This document shows, in pieces, positions 19,030 through 28,579 of a DNA stretch of 64,000 nt (the stretch's first letter is position 1; each line of letters begins with the position of its first letter). A program made the translations under genes and the position numbers. The notes beneath the pieces are model-generated. The model searched no databases. It saw nothing but the letters and a program-made list of their open reading frames with translations, and was not told where the DNA came from. Origin of the DNA: Cupriavidus laharis (GTDB lineage Bacteria; Pseudomonadota; Gammaproteobacteria; Burkholderiales; Burkholderiaceae); NCBI RefSeq assembly GCF_914271435.1, contig NZ_CAJZAI010000011.1, positions 1 through 64,000 on the forward strand, given 5' to 3'.

Positions 19030-19533
19030 ATGACACCGAGACGAAAGACCTTATTGGGCATAGTGCTCTTCTGGCTGAGCTGCTCAGCCCAAGGGGCGCC
19101 GCCGATCCCTGAAGATCTGTCGCCGTTGGCACGCCTGCTAGTCGGTCTGGCAGAAGGCCAGGAAATCGGTATGAATGGCGCAGGCGGATTGCAGCGCGGT
19201 GCCGAGGCAGCCAGTCATGCATTGCGCGATGCTTGCGAAGAGGTCGCCAGCAAGACGCCGCGATCAATCGATGAACTCAGTGAATTTATGGGTTGTAGCA
19301 ACGACGGAATGCGACTCACCTTTATCGTCAGACTGAGCGGATTTGATGCGGACCGCGCCGGCACGCAGGATGCCATGTCGATGGTACGCAAGGACATCGG
19401 ACGGCAGATCTGCCGAAATCCCGATGTGCCAGCATTGATTCGCCTCGGGGTAACGCTTGTGTATCGGTATATCGGAGCCCATGGGAGGCTGGTTGGTGAC
19501 GTGGTTATCGGGCCGACCACGTGTACGGTATGA
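19030..19533 (+). CDS. Exported protein of unknown function
   Basis: 167 residues from the ATG at 19030, preceded by AGAGG; the open frame extends upstream to 18916. A signal peptide is clear (TLLGIVLFWLSCSAQGA). The mature part has several cysteines (DACEEVAS, MGCSNDG, QICRNPD, PTTCTV) that could form disulphides, and a strand-rich end (GVTLVYRYIGAHG). Not recognised; probably periplasmic. Confidence 0.6.
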   Translation: MTPRRKTLLGIVLFWLSCSAQGAPPIPEDLSPLARLLVGLAEGQEIGMNGAGGLQRGAEAASHALRDACEEVASKTPRSIDELSEFMGCSNDGMRLTFIVRLSGFDADRAGTQDAMSMVRKDIGRQICRNPDVPALIRLGVTLVYRYIGAHGRLVGDVVIGPTTCTV

Positions 19534-19661
19534 GGGCTTGGAGATCATCCTGGATAGCAATCCAATGCGCGCGAGCGCCATGCCCCCTGCATCGGGTGGA
19601 AGAACCTATCCGAATGCGTGTTCGCTGTACCTATGGCAAGCGGCACAGGAAGTTCATCATC

Positions 19662-19784
19662 ATGAAGCTAATTTTTCATCGCCGTGGTCATCCAGAGCAA
19701 CCCTTGCACGGGATTCGCTACTACTTGAGCATCGTAATAGGACTCGTCTTGATTGCTGCGTTGTACCTGCTGTGGCTTGAGTGA
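19662..19784 (+). CDS. Short single-span membrane protein
   Basis: 40 residues: a basic N-terminal part (MKLIFHRRGHPEQPLHG) and one strong membrane helix (YYLSIVIGLVLIAALYLLWL). AGGAAG lies about nine bases upstream. Too short for family assignment. It ends 175 bases before the SDR-VKOR fusion gene. Size, composition and ribosome site support a real small protein. Confidence 0.45.
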   Translation: MKLIFHRRGHPEQPLHGIRYYLSIVIGLVLIAALYLLWLE

Positions 19785-19958
19785 ACCCGCGCGTGCGGCG
19801 GGCTCTCCATCACTACGGTACTGCTGCATTCGCGATTGGCGTAAGTCGACGATAACTAGCGGAGCCCGCCAGTTGGGGCGCCTTTCTGATCGTCATGGAA
19901 CGTCTTGGGTGCGCAACTTGCTTGCGCATATCCTGCCAGCTCACGTTAGGGGAAGGCC

Positions 19959-22499
19959 ATGGTTTCGCAAAAGCCTATCATTCTGATCACCGGTTCCGAA
20001 GGTCGGCTCGGGAAGGCGATCGCCGCCGAGTTGGCCGGGGCCAATGCGATCGTCGGCCTGGAACGTAAATGTCACGAGCAGGGGAATGACTGCATCGATG
20101 CGGACATCACATCCAGCGAATCGCTGGAGCACGCGTTCGCACAGTTGCGCCAGCATTACGGTACGCGCCTGGCCTCGGTCATTCACCTTGCAGCCTTCTA
20201 CGATTTTTCAGGCGAACCCAAGCCGCAATACGAAGCGGTGAATGTCGAAGGGACGCAACGCCTGCTGCGCGCATTGCAGTCATTTGAGGTGGAGCAGTTT
20301 ATCTATGCCAGTACCATGCTCGTCCATGCGCCGACGGCTCCTGGTCAGCCTATCAACGAAGATGCCCCACTCAAGCCGGCGTGGCCCTATCCGGAGTCCA
20401 AACTTGCTGCTGAGCGTGTTCTACATGCCGAGGGCGGCAGCATCCCTGCCTTGACTTTCCGCATCGCCGGAGTCTATAGCGATCTTTGCGAGTTGCCGGG
20501 GTTGGCCTATCAGATTCAACGCATCTATGAGCGGCAGATGCAAAGCCGTCTGTTTCCCGGCGATGTGTCGCACGGACAAGCATGCGTCCATCTGGAAGAT
20601 GTGGCGTCGGCCTTTCGCAAGGCGGTAGAGCGGCGCGCGTACTTGCCTCAGGAAACTACGGTTCTACTTGGCGAGCCGGTGACGGAAAGCTATGAAGCCT
20701 TGCAGAACCTGATCGGGCAGTTGGTGCACGGTGAAAAGTGGGACACGAACGAAATCCCGAAAGCTGTCGCGGCCACCGGGGCATGGCTGCAGGACAAGGC
20801 GGAGGCGATGATCCCGGATGCCATTGATCGCGGGGAGGAAGCGTTCGTCAAGCCATTCATGGTCAGACTAGCGGACGACCATTACGAACTCGACATCGGG
20901 CGCGCCGAAAGCCTGCTCGGATGGCAACCTCGGCACAGCTTGCGCCGCAGCCTGCCGGCAATGATCGGGGCTTTACTCAATGATCCTAAGCACTGGTATC
21001 AGCGTAACAAGTTGCCGTTGCCTTTGTGGCTGGAGGACCGTGCAGACCAGGAATCGCCGAGCCCTGATGCAATCACCGATTATCACGCATTGGACCGCTC
21101 CGAACATCAACGCTCGCTGTGGTGCCACTTCGCAAATGTTGCCTTGGGGCTTTGGCTGGCTACGAGCCCGTTTATCCTGGGCTACGCCGACAACTGGATG
21201 CTGGCGGTTGAACCCATCACGCCGACGGGGCGCGGATTGGCTTACTCCGATACGTGGATGACCCTCAGCGATGTCGTCACAGGAACTTTGATTGTGCTAT
21301 TCGGGCTGGTGTCCTTGTCGCGGGATGCCGGATGGGCACGCTGGACCGTGGCAGGACTTGGCTTGTGGCTGCTATTTGCGCCACTGCTGTTCTGGACACC
21401 CAGCGCGGCGGCGTACGCCAACGATACGCTGGTCGGCGCGCTTGCCATCGCGCTCTCGGTTGCCATTCCGTCCGCGCCAGGCATCAACCCGATGGCCCGC
21501 ATCGGGGGCCCGGATACGCTGCCGGGCTGGGACTATAGTCCGTCAGGATGGACCAACCGCATGCCGATCATCGCTCTCGCGTTCGTCGGCCTGTTTATCT
21601 CGCGATACCTCGCCGCTTACCAGCTTGGTCATATCGATGCAGCCTGGGACCCCCTTTTTGGCGCCGGTACCGAGCGCATTGTCACCTCGTCGGTTTCAGA
21701 GGCATGGCCGGTCGCAGATGCAGGACTCGGCGCGACCGTCTACGTGCTGGAAATCATTACGGGCGTGATTGGCGACAAGCGGCGCTGGCGCACGATGCCG
21801 TGGCTTGTCCTGCTGTTCGGCATCCTGATCGTACCGCTCGGCGTCGTCAGTATCGGCTTCATTATCATCCAGCCGATCTGGATCGGAACGTGGTGCGCGC
21901 TTTGCCTCGTCGGCGCGCTGGCGATGCTGCTCCAGATTCCATACTCGTTCGACGAGATCCTCGCGACCTGGCAATTCCTGAAAGATCGGCGGCGGCAGGG
22001 CAAGAAGTGGTGGTACGTACTGATGCGCGGCGATTCCATGGACGGCGGCAGCGTCGATACTTCAGACGACTTTGCGGCACCTGCCGGCACGGTGGTGCGC
22101 GAAATGCTCTTCTCGGGCGTCAACCTGCCTTGGACTTTGCTCGCAAGCGGCGTCATTGGCGTCACGCTGATGTGCTCTCGCCTTCTTTTCGACGCTTCGG
22201 GCGTAGCGGCGAGCAATGATCACGTCCTTGGTTCCTTGGTGGTTACCGTCTCGATCATGGCGTGGGGCGAGGTCGCGCGTCCGTTACGCCTAGTGAATAT
22301 CGGCTTCGGCGTGTGGCTGATGGCCACGCCATGGGTGATCCAGGGTTACACCGATCTGGGAGCAGCGGCTTCCGGTTTGCTCGGGGTGGCACTGGTCCTT
22401 CTTTCCATCCCACTGGGTCGCATCGAAGGCCATTACGGCGAATGGGACCGGATTGCACGCTTGCGTCTGCACATGCCATTGCGACAAGCGAGTGCCTGA
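19959..22499 (+). CDS. SDR epimerase - SPW - VKOR - SPW fusion membrane protein
   Basis: 846 residues. Residues 1-320 are an extended SDR epimerase: dinucleotide loop G12-x2-G15-x2-G18 and YxxxK near 144-148 (YPESK). Residues 385-500 contain an SPW-type helix pair (GLWLATSPFILGYADNWM). Residues 530-690 look like a vitamin K epoxide reductase domain with C646-x2-C649 in GTWCALCLVG; the usual loop cysteines are not seen (the loop reads SSVSEAWPVADAGLG). Residues 705-820 hold a second SPW unit (GVWLMATPWVIQGY). About ten or more membrane helices in total. Probable role: membrane redox or quinone-linked stress function; the substrate is unknown. Strong AGGGGAAGG ribosome site. Confidence 0.8.
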   Translation: MVSQKPIILITGSEGRLGKAIAAELAGANAIVGLERKCHEQGNDCIDADITSSESLEHAFAQLRQHYGTRLASVIHLAAFYDFSGEPKPQYEAVNVEGTQRLLRALQSFEVEQFIYASTMLVHAPTAPGQPINEDAPLKPAWPYPESKLAAERVLHAEGGSIPALTFRIAGVYSDLCELPGLAYQIQRIYERQMQSRLFPGDVSHGQACVHLEDVASAFRKAVERRAYLPQETTVLLGEPVTESYEALQNLIGQLVHGEKWDTNEIPKAVAATGAWLQDKAEAMIPDAIDRGEEAFVKPFMVRLADDHYELDIGRAESLLGWQPRHSLRRSLPAMIGALLNDPKHWYQRNKLPLPLWLEDRADQESPSPDAITDYHALDRSEHQRSLWCHFANVALGLWLATSPFILGYADNWMLAVEPITPTGRGLAYSDTWMTLSDVVTGTLIVLFGLVSLSRDAGWARWTVAGLGLWLLFAPLLFWTPSAAAYANDTLVGALAIALSVAIPSAPGINPMARIGGPDTLPGWDYSPSGWTNRMPIIALAFVGLFISRYLAAYQLGHIDAAWDPLFGAGTERIVTSSVSEAWPVADAGLGATVYVLEIITGVIGDKRRWRTMPWLVLLFGILIVPLGVVSIGFIIIQPIWIGTWCALCLVGALAMLLQIPYSFDEILATWQFLKDRRRQGKKWWYVLMRGDSMDGGSVDTSDDFAAPAGTVVREMLFSGVNLPWTLLASGVIGVTLMCSRLLFDASGVAASNDHVLGSLVVTVSIMAWGEVARPLRLVNIGFGVWLMATPWVIQGYTDLGAAASGLLGVALVLLSIPLGRIEGHYGEWDRIARLRLHMPLRQASA

Positions 22500-22733
22500 A
22501 TGGCGCAGATGGGGGCCATCCTGCGGCGCACTACGTTCCCATGTAAGCGATACTCATATGCAAGCCCATGTCGCGGCACCGCCTAAAGTTGGAGCGCGCA
22601 TGGGCCTGCCGCTGGCCAGAACGGCTGGTTCACCGTCGGCGCCGAAACGAGCATGCCATGCCGTCGTCGTTTTCTCTTGGTCCGAAAACATGTCATCCCG
22701 GACGGCCTTGCGAAGCGTTCAATGGTCCAGAGA

Positions 22734-23165
22734 TCATTTCTTAGCAAAGCGGTATACCAACCCCTTTGGCTGGCCATCCTGGATGGTGGCTTTCTTTACC
22801 TGGCGCTGCCCTTCGAACTCCGCCGTGATGCGATAGGCGCCAGGCGGCAACTTGGCGAATAACAAAGGGCCAGGGGACGTGGTGTCCAGAACCTTCGCAT
22901 TATCGGCGTTCTCGATCATCACCCTGACATCGGCCAAGTACTCTCCGCTTCCCGGCCGCGCGAAGGTAAGGCGGAGGTTGTAATCCTTGCGCATGACATT
23001 CATCGCGTCCTGCTGTCTATCGCCGATACCGCCGCTCACATATTCAATGCCGGAAGGCGTCGTTTGTGGCTTAATGATCGTCGTTTCCTGCGCTATCGCG
23101 AAGGTGCAGGTTGCGGATATCGCCAACGCGAGAACCGCTCTGAGAGAGATCAATCTGCTGTTCAT
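22734..23165 (-). CDS. Exported carboxypeptidase-regulatory-like protein
   Basis: 143 residues from the ATG at 23165, chosen for GAAGGGGG upstream; the frame is open to 23228. Signal peptide LRAVLALAISATCTFAIAQ. The mature part (LRLTFARPGSGEYLADVRV; FAKLPPGAYRITAEFEGQ; KKATIQDGQPKGLVYRF) is an all-beta module of the carboxypeptidase-regulatory/transthyretin-like type. Likely periplasmic or surface-linked; no catalytic residues. Convergent with the SDR-VKOR fusion gene. Confidence 0.7.
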   Translation of the reverse strand: MNSRLISLRAVLALAISATCTFAIAQETTIIKPQTTPSGIEYVSGGIGDRQQDAMNVMRKDYNLRLTFARPGSGEYLADVRVMIENADNAKVLDTTSPGPLLFAKLPPGAYRITAEFEGQRQVKKATIQDGQPKGLVYRFAKK

Positions 23166-23985
23166 AGCAAAACCCCCTTCAATGACTTCGGTTTCCCTGC
23201 TCGTCAGAAGGCGCATCATCCATGCCAATCGCCAGACGACAGTTGTGCCGTGTTGCCGGGCAGCTGCCTCTCTACCATTTACAGCGCCTTCTGTGCTTCG
23301 GGCGGTACCAACTGGAATCCTGCAACGGGACGTGTGCAGCGCAAGGTGTCTTTATGCTGAACCCGTCTGCAGATCCGATCGCTTTTCCACTACCGGCAAC
23401 CTGGCAGGTCTACCCTCGCACAGCATGGCCCATGCGCCCGAAGCATGTCGTTCGGGAGGCTACTGCTGGTAGATCATATCGAGCAGGGCCGGATCTGTAC
23501 TCCGGCCTTGGCATGGGCTGCTGTCAGGGTGCGGAGGGCCAGCAAGCACGCCACATCCCAAGCTGTCCACCTTAAGCGCGATCCATTCGCAGCCCGAGGG
23601 ACGATAGAAGTAGGGGCATGCTCGTATTTCCCTTGATCGAAAGCATCTCCTTCCCGTTCTAAGGCATCGAATGGCGACATGGCCAAAACCACAGTCGATG
23701 CACTTCGACCATCAACGCCGTACACGCCAAATCGACGCCAGCCGAGACGGGCGCATGGCCGTATTGCGATAGCGGGAAGATTTTCTACAACATTTTGTAA
23801 CTTATGTTACCAACGATGCGCCAGATTTCTCCCGCGTTCGCTGCCGACAAATAGTTCTGCACCTGACAGCATCGTTGCCACGCATTGTCGGGGAAGCAAT
23901 CTTGCCTCGGATTATGGGGCCGCCTTTTCCGGCACCGCTTTTGCCTGTTGTCGCTTATCCGTCGTGTCCCATTACCGGAGCGGTT
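23166..23985. other. Long intergenic region with a short palindrome
   Basis: About 820 bases with only unconvincing frames. At 23797-23810 lies GTAAC-TTAT-GTTAC, extended by TTT and CAA on the flanks; it may be an operator of the downstream DegP-like gene, 175 bases before its start. Confidence 0.4.
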
Positions 23986-25413
23986 ATGGATCCTGGATTT
24001 CATTCTGTTCGAAGTGCCCTTCGCGGCATCGTGATCCTACTGACACTGGTGTTTCCTCTGGTATGCGTGGCGCAACTTGCGTCCGCGCCAAGTGGGCAGG
24101 CATCCGTTATCGAGTTGCCCAGCTTCGTCAATCTGGTGAGGCAGCAGGGGCCGGCTGTCGTCAACATCAGTATCCGTCGGACCGTACGCGAACAGCCGGC
24201 AATGCCTCCCGTTCCGGAAGGCGATCCGTTCTTCGAGTTTTTCCGCCGCTTCCTACCACTGCCCGATCCGGGTGAGGCACTATCGGTCGGGTTGGGCTCC
24301 GGCTTCATTATCAGCCAAGACGGCTATATCCTGACCAACGCCCATGTGGTGGCCGATGCCGACGAGGTGACCGTCAGGCTGACCGACAAGCGAGAGTTCA
24401 AGGCCAAGGTGCTGGGCGCCGATGCCTATACCGATGTGGCGCTGGTCAAGGTCGAGGCGGCCGGCCTGCCGGTGGTCACGATCGGCGATTCCAGTCATCT
24501 TCAAGCGGGGGAATGGGTGGCTGCCATCGGCGCGCCCTTCGGCTTTGAGAACAGTGTGACGGCTGGCATTGTCAGTGCCAAGGGGCGCATCCTGCCCAAC
24601 GAAAGCTACGTGCCCTTCATCCAGACCGATGTAGCCGTCAATCCCGGAAATTCGGGCGGTCCGCTGTTCAACATGCGCGGCGAAGTCGTGGGCATCAATT
24701 CCCAGATCTACAGCGGCACTGGGGGCTACATGGGCGTGTCTTTCGCAATCCCGATCGGCATCGCAATGGATGTGGCGCAGCAGCTGCGCGCCTCCGGCAA
24801 GGTCGCGCGCAGCCGTATCGGCGTTCAGGCGCAGGAGCTCACGCGCGGTCTGGCAGCGTCATTCGGTCTGCAGGAGCCGCGTGGTGCGCTGGTGGCGAAC
24901 GTAGAGCGAGGCGGACCGGCCGACAAGGCTGGCCTGCAGCCGGGCGACATTGTGCTCTCACTCAATGGGCAGCCGGTGCAAACCTCAGCTGACCTCGCGC
25001 GCCTCGTGGCAGGCGTCAAGCCTGGCACGACAGTGACGGCAGGAATTTGGCGCAAGGGCCACAATGTCCCGATCAAGATCACGACGGTGGAACTCGCTGC
25101 GCCCCCGCCGGCAGCCGGTGGTAGTGCAACGTCGGCGGCAAAGACCGGACTCTACTTGAGCGAGATTCCGGCCATGCAACGCCGCAGCCTGGGTATCGAG
25201 GGTGGGGTGCTGGTACATCGTGCAGAAGGTGCAGCCTTGCGTGCTGGCATTCAACCAGGAGATCTCATCCTGAGGTTCAACGACGTGCCGGTGCAAGGCG
25301 TATCGCAACTGGAGTCGTTGTTGAAAAGTCATCATGGAAAATCGGTTGCACTGCTAGTCAGACGGGGGCCAGATACGTTGTTCTTGGCTCTTCAGGTGCC
25401 ATCGGCGCAATGA
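23986..25413 (+). CDS. DegP/DegQ-like periplasmic serine protease
   Basis: 475 residues from the ATG at 23986 (GGAG seven bases upstream; the frame is open from 23875). A signal peptide ends near VCVAQLASA. The trypsin-like domain has the full triad: H120 (TNAHVV), D150 (AYTDVAL) and S223 (GNSGGP). Two PDZ domains follow (around 285-375, GLQPGDIVLSLNG; and 390-470, GIQPGDLILRFND). It degrades or refolds damaged envelope proteins. It is convergent with a second DegP-like gene at 25622. Duplicated degP genes are typical of stress-tolerance islands. Confidence 0.92.
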   Translation: MDPGFHSVRSALRGIVILLTLVFPLVCVAQLASAPSGQASVIELPSFVNLVRQQGPAVVNISIRRTVREQPAMPPVPEGDPFFEFFRRFLPLPDPGEALSVGLGSGFIISQDGYILTNAHVVADADEVTVRLTDKREFKAKVLGADAYTDVALVKVEAAGLPVVTIGDSSHLQAGEWVAAIGAPFGFENSVTAGIVSAKGRILPNESYVPFIQTDVAVNPGNSGGPLFNMRGEVVGINSQIYSGTGGYMGVSFAIPIGIAMDVAQQLRASGKVARSRIGVQAQELTRGLAASFGLQEPRGALVANVERGGPADKAGLQPGDIVLSLNGQPVQTSADLARLVAGVKPGTTVTAGIWRKGHNVPIKITTVELAAPPPAAGGSATSAAKTGLYLSEIPAMQRRSLGIEGGVLVHRAEGAALRAGIQPGDLILRFNDVPVQGVSQLESLLKSHHGKSVALLVRRGPDTLFLALQVPSAQ

Positions 25414-25601
25414 CATGGTGCGCCGATGCCAGCCCGGGGTCCAAGCGGGGGGATCGAGCCAAGCGGGGTTGCCATGAAGAAGGCGGATACTACGAGGGGC
25501 CACAAGTTCAGGTGCAAATGGCGACGTGTGTCAAGCCGTGACACGGATCTGCGCCGGTCTGTGGTTACGCAGCCGCGGCAGAATGCTCTCAATGCCAAAT
25601 G

Positions 25602-25624
25602 TCCGTAGGAGGACGGACTTTTCA
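25602..25624 (+). terminator. Possible terminator between the convergent protease genes
   Basis: GTCCGT-AGGAGG-ACGGAC followed by TTTTC. The 6-bp stem is short. A second small hairpin, GTGTCA-AGCCG-TGACAC, lies about 60 bases upstream. Confidence 0.35.
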
Positions 25625-27091
25625 GATGGCGGATTCGAAGAATCCAGATTGGCGGAATTCGTGCTGCCGGAATTTACTATGTTGACTGGTGTCAACGGGA
25701 ATATATGTCCGCACATCGCCCCGGAGCACCAGCAGCGCGGCTTTCGTATCCGTGGCCGCCATGGCGGAATGCAACTGGGCCGCAGTAGTGACCGCAATGC
25801 CGTTGACGGCGAGAATCACATCGCCCGGCAGAATGCCCGCCCGACCCGCCGCGCCCCTGGCTTGCTCAACCAGCACCCCCCCGTTTATGCCGCTTGCATA
25901 AGCTTCCGAAGCAGCAAGACGACGTACCTGGAGTTCCGGGCCATGTTTTCCGCCTACGGCATCCGACTGGACGCGGTTCGCCGGGAAGGCGAGCGATGGA
26001 GGCGCGCCGATAACGACGACGACGGTTTGTAGTTCACCGTTTCGCACTACGTGCAGCCGGCTCTTGCTTCCCGGTAGCAGGTCGCTGACCGCCATTGCCA
26101 GCGCCATCGCGTCGGCGACCTGTGCATCGCCGATCTGTACGATCACGTCGCCAACCTTCACACCCGCTTGCGCGGCGGGGCTGTTCGCTTCGACCAAGTC
26201 GATCAACACACCCGCGACAGACGGTAAGCCGAAGGCCTCGGCCAGGTCCTGATCGACATCCTGCACGCCGACCCCAAGGTGGCCGTGATTGACATGGCTG
26301 GATGCGACGAGCTGTTGCGCGATACGCATGGCCGGGTTAATCGGAATCGCGAAGGACAGGCCCTGGAATCCACCGGTCAGTGTGAAGATATGAGTACTGA
26401 CGCCAATGACCTCACCGTTAGCGTTGAGCAGCGGTCCACCAGAGCTTCCCGGATTTACAGCCACGTCGCTCTGGATCAGCGGTATAGGCGCGGAGCCGGC
26501 AGTGATAGTTCGTCTGACGGCGCTGACGATGCCGAATGAGGCGCTGTTCTGGAAGCCGTATGGCGCGCCGATTGCCACGACCCAATTCCCGGCGCGGATC
26601 CGTGACGAATCGCCTATCGTTGCGACAGGTAGGTGATTGCCCTGAATGCGCAAGACCGCAATGTCACTGCGCAGGTCGCTTCCAACCACCGTGGCATCAA
26701 ACTCACGACGGTCGGGCAGCTTTACGCGCACGAACCTGGCGCTCTCGACCACGTGTGCACAGGTTAGGATCAACCCTGCCGGGCTGAAGATGAATCCGGA
26801 ACCGTTGCCGCCAAGAACCTTCTGACTATTTTCTGATGGCGAGTATGCACCCGAGTATGCGCGTTGGGACCACCGGATACGGATATCACCAGGCGCGGGA
26901 TCGGGAGTCGCTTGCCCAAGATAGGCGCGCCCGTCGGAGCTCACGCTGATACTCACGACAGCACTACCGGATGTCCCGATCACGCGGGCAAGGTCCGGAG
27001 GGGGGACCATGCTTTGCCGGTCAAGTCCCTGGGCACAAGCCGTGACCATGACGGGCAACGCACACGCCAGTAGAGAACGCAGCATCTTCAT
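25622..27091 (-). CDS. DegP-like serine protease, probable lipoprotein
   Basis: 489 residues. The signal ends in a lipobox-like MVTAC with C19, so it is probably membrane-anchored, unlike the neighbour at 23986. Triad H113 (TCAHVV), D143 (LRSDIAV), S217 (GSSGGP). Two PDZ domains follow (GVKVGDVIVQIGD; GILPGDVILAVNG). A glycine-rich LGGNGSGF precedes the catalytic histidine. It differs from the convergent DegP in having an insertion before the protease core (residues 55-90). Role inferred: envelope protein quality control. Confidence 0.9.
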   Translation of the reverse strand: MKMLRSLLACALPVMVTACAQGLDRQSMVPPPDLARVIGTSGSAVVSISVSSDGRAYLGQATPDPAPGDIRIRWSQRAYSGAYSPSENSQKVLGGNGSGFIFSPAGLILTCAHVVESARFVRVKLPDRREFDATVVGSDLRSDIAVLRIQGNHLPVATIGDSSRIRAGNWVVAIGAPYGFQNSASFGIVSAVRRTITAGSAPIPLIQSDVAVNPGSSGGPLLNANGEVIGVSTHIFTLTGGFQGLSFAIPINPAMRIAQQLVASSHVNHGHLGVGVQDVDQDLAEAFGLPSVAGVLIDLVEANSPAAQAGVKVGDVIVQIGDAQVADAMALAMAVSDLLPGSKSRLHVVRNGELQTVVVVIGAPPSLAFPANRVQSDAVGGKHGPELQVRRLAASEAYASGINGGVLVEQARGAAGRAGILPGDVILAVNGIAVTTAAQLHSAMAATDTKAALLVLRGDVRTYIPVDTSQHSKFRQHEFRQSGFFESAI

Positions 27092-27230
27092 TCGATTTCG
27101 CGTAACGGCTACACGGCATCAAGGCGTGGGAGTTGTACCCCACACCTAGCACCATACAAGTTTTGACGACGCTCGATCACCCCGGTTCCGCGCGGCGCGT
27201 CGCGCGGGCCGGTCGACAGCCTTTTCCGGA

Positions 27231-27680
27231 CTACGCGTGCTGGTCTTGATAAAGGTGGGTGGCCACCAGCAACACCGGCACGGGTGCCGCCGACAGAACA
27301 CGCGCCGCGACTGAACCCAAGATCGCCGCCAGGAATGCCCCGCGACCGTGCGTGCCCATCACGATCAGATCGGCGTTGCAGGCGCGGACAACCTCCAGGA
27401 TCTGAGGGGCGGCTTCGCCAACGCGGCAGTGTTCGGTGACAGTGCATTGCGCCTCTCTGAGGATAGGCCGCATGGGAATGAATGCTTCCTCCGCCGCCTC
27501 GCTCGCCCATTGGTCCATCTGTGTTCTGGAGAAATAGGCTTGTGGCCTACCGGTAAGTTCTGGGAAGGCGTGGATCAGATGGACTTGCAAGGGCCTTTCG
27601 AACAGCCCGGGAGTCACGAGCCTTCGCGCGGCCGCGATGCTGTGCGGCGAGCCATCGCTCGGGAGGGCCACGATTGTCAT
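27231..27680 (-). CDS. Universal stress protein, UspA family
   Basis: 149 residues, Rossmann-like UspA fold. The ATP-binding signature G-x2-G-x9-G-S/T is visible as MGTHGRGAF with GSVAARVL following. Starts MTIVALPSDGSPHS. Such proteins rise under starvation, heat or oxidative stress. It lies between protease and spanin-like genes, all on the minus strand with wide gaps, so probably separate promoters. Confidence 0.9.
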   Translation of the reverse strand: MTIVALPSDGSPHSIAAARRLVTPGLFERPLQVHLIHAFPELTGRPQAYFSRTQMDQWASEAAEEAFIPMRPILREAQCTVTEHCRVGEAAPQILEVVRACNADLIVMGTHGRGAFLAAILGSVAARVLSAAPVPVLLVATHLYQDQHA

Positions 27681-27778
27681 GATTGTGGAATTGCAGGCCG
27701 CTGCGGTCGTGAATAAGGCGCCAATATCGGTTGGACGCGCGATATGGGGAGCAGTTCGCTACCCCTGCCACGACATAG

Positions 27779-28066
27779 CTATCTACAAGCCCTTATCGCT
27801 GCCTCGAGCCTCTCCTCATACCGAATCCGTTGCTCGATTTCTGCCAATGCAGCCTTGCCTTTGGTGTAAATGTCGGCCTCCGGATCTATCGAGTCCAGCG
27901 CCCACGCCGGACGATCAATCTGCTGCACCTGACATCGGATCTGCGGCGTGTGGACTGCCGTCTTGGGCTCTGCTGCACATCCCGCGAGCAGAATCGTGAT
28001 GCACTGCGCACAATAGACCGCACCTTTCCAAAGCGTCGGGGAGCCAGCCTGCATCGGAAGTCTCAT
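27779..28066 (-). CDS. Rz1-like lipoprotein (outer spanin candidate)
   Basis: 95 residues from the ATG at 28066. After a basic N-terminus a hydrophobic stretch ends in the lipobox ILLAGC. The mature part is short and ends with a helix (AEIEQRIRYEERLEAAI). The start overlaps the stop of the upstream coiled-coil protein by four bases. A lipoprotein overlapping a TM/coiled-coil protein is the layout of phage Rz1/Rz spanins, but here there is no holin or endolysin nearby. Alternatively a host envelope lipoprotein pair. Confidence 0.5.
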   Translation of the reverse strand: MRLPMQAGSPTLWKGAVYCAQCITILLAGCAAEPKTAVHTPQIRCQVQQIDRPAWALDSIDPEADIYTKGKAALAEIEQRIRYEERLEAAIRACR

Positions 28067-28506
28067 TGTTCTCTCCGACGCTTGATCGTGTCGGTTAGCA
28101 AGTCGTCGAGTTTCTCGCATGCGTTGGCCGAATCCGCGACCAACGGTCGGCGCGGCTGATCGTTCGCCCACTTTTGCGCCAACTCGGCTTGCTTCCTGGC
28201 AAGAGCCAAATCGTCTTGCGCGGTGGCAAGCGCCGCTTCCGCCTGGCTCACCCGTTCGGTCAGGGCCGCCGTCAGGTCCTGCCCCGCCTTCTTTGCGAGC
28301 GCGAGGCTCTCCTGGCACGACCGGAATCGTGCCTCGCTGACGTCCAGCTTCTCACCAAACGCTCTGAGCGTATCCGTCGTACTGGTGAGTAGGGGGCTGT
28401 ACCACATATTGGTGGCCCCAATCCCCAAGGCCAGTCCGAGAATACCAGCTACGATCCAACGCCATCGATTTGCAGTGCGCGGGTCCATGGATATGCTTGG
28501 TCCCAT
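28063..28506 (-). CDS. Rz-like protein with membrane anchor and coiled coil (inner spanin candidate)
   Basis: 147 residues; the ATG at 28488 (MDPRTANRWRW) is an alternative start. One membrane helix (WIVAGILGLALGIGATNMW) is followed by a long coiled coil rich in A, E, K and Q (about residues 45-130). Translationally coupled to the lipoprotein at 27779. The topology fits an inner-membrane spanin reaching into the periplasm. No other phage genes are adjacent. Confidence 0.5.
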   Translation of the reverse strand: MGPSISMDPRTANRWRWIVAGILGLALGIGATNMWYSPLLTSTTDTLRAFGEKLDVSEARFRSCQESLALAKKAGQDLTAALTERVSQAEAALATAQDDLALARKQAELAQKWANDQPRRPLVADSANACEKLDDLLTDTIKRRREQ

Positions 28507-28579
28507 ATGAATTTCGAAGTTTCCTGCCGTATTCGCCAGCCAGCTCTGCTCGCTTCGCTTCCATTGAAAGCGCAGGCGT

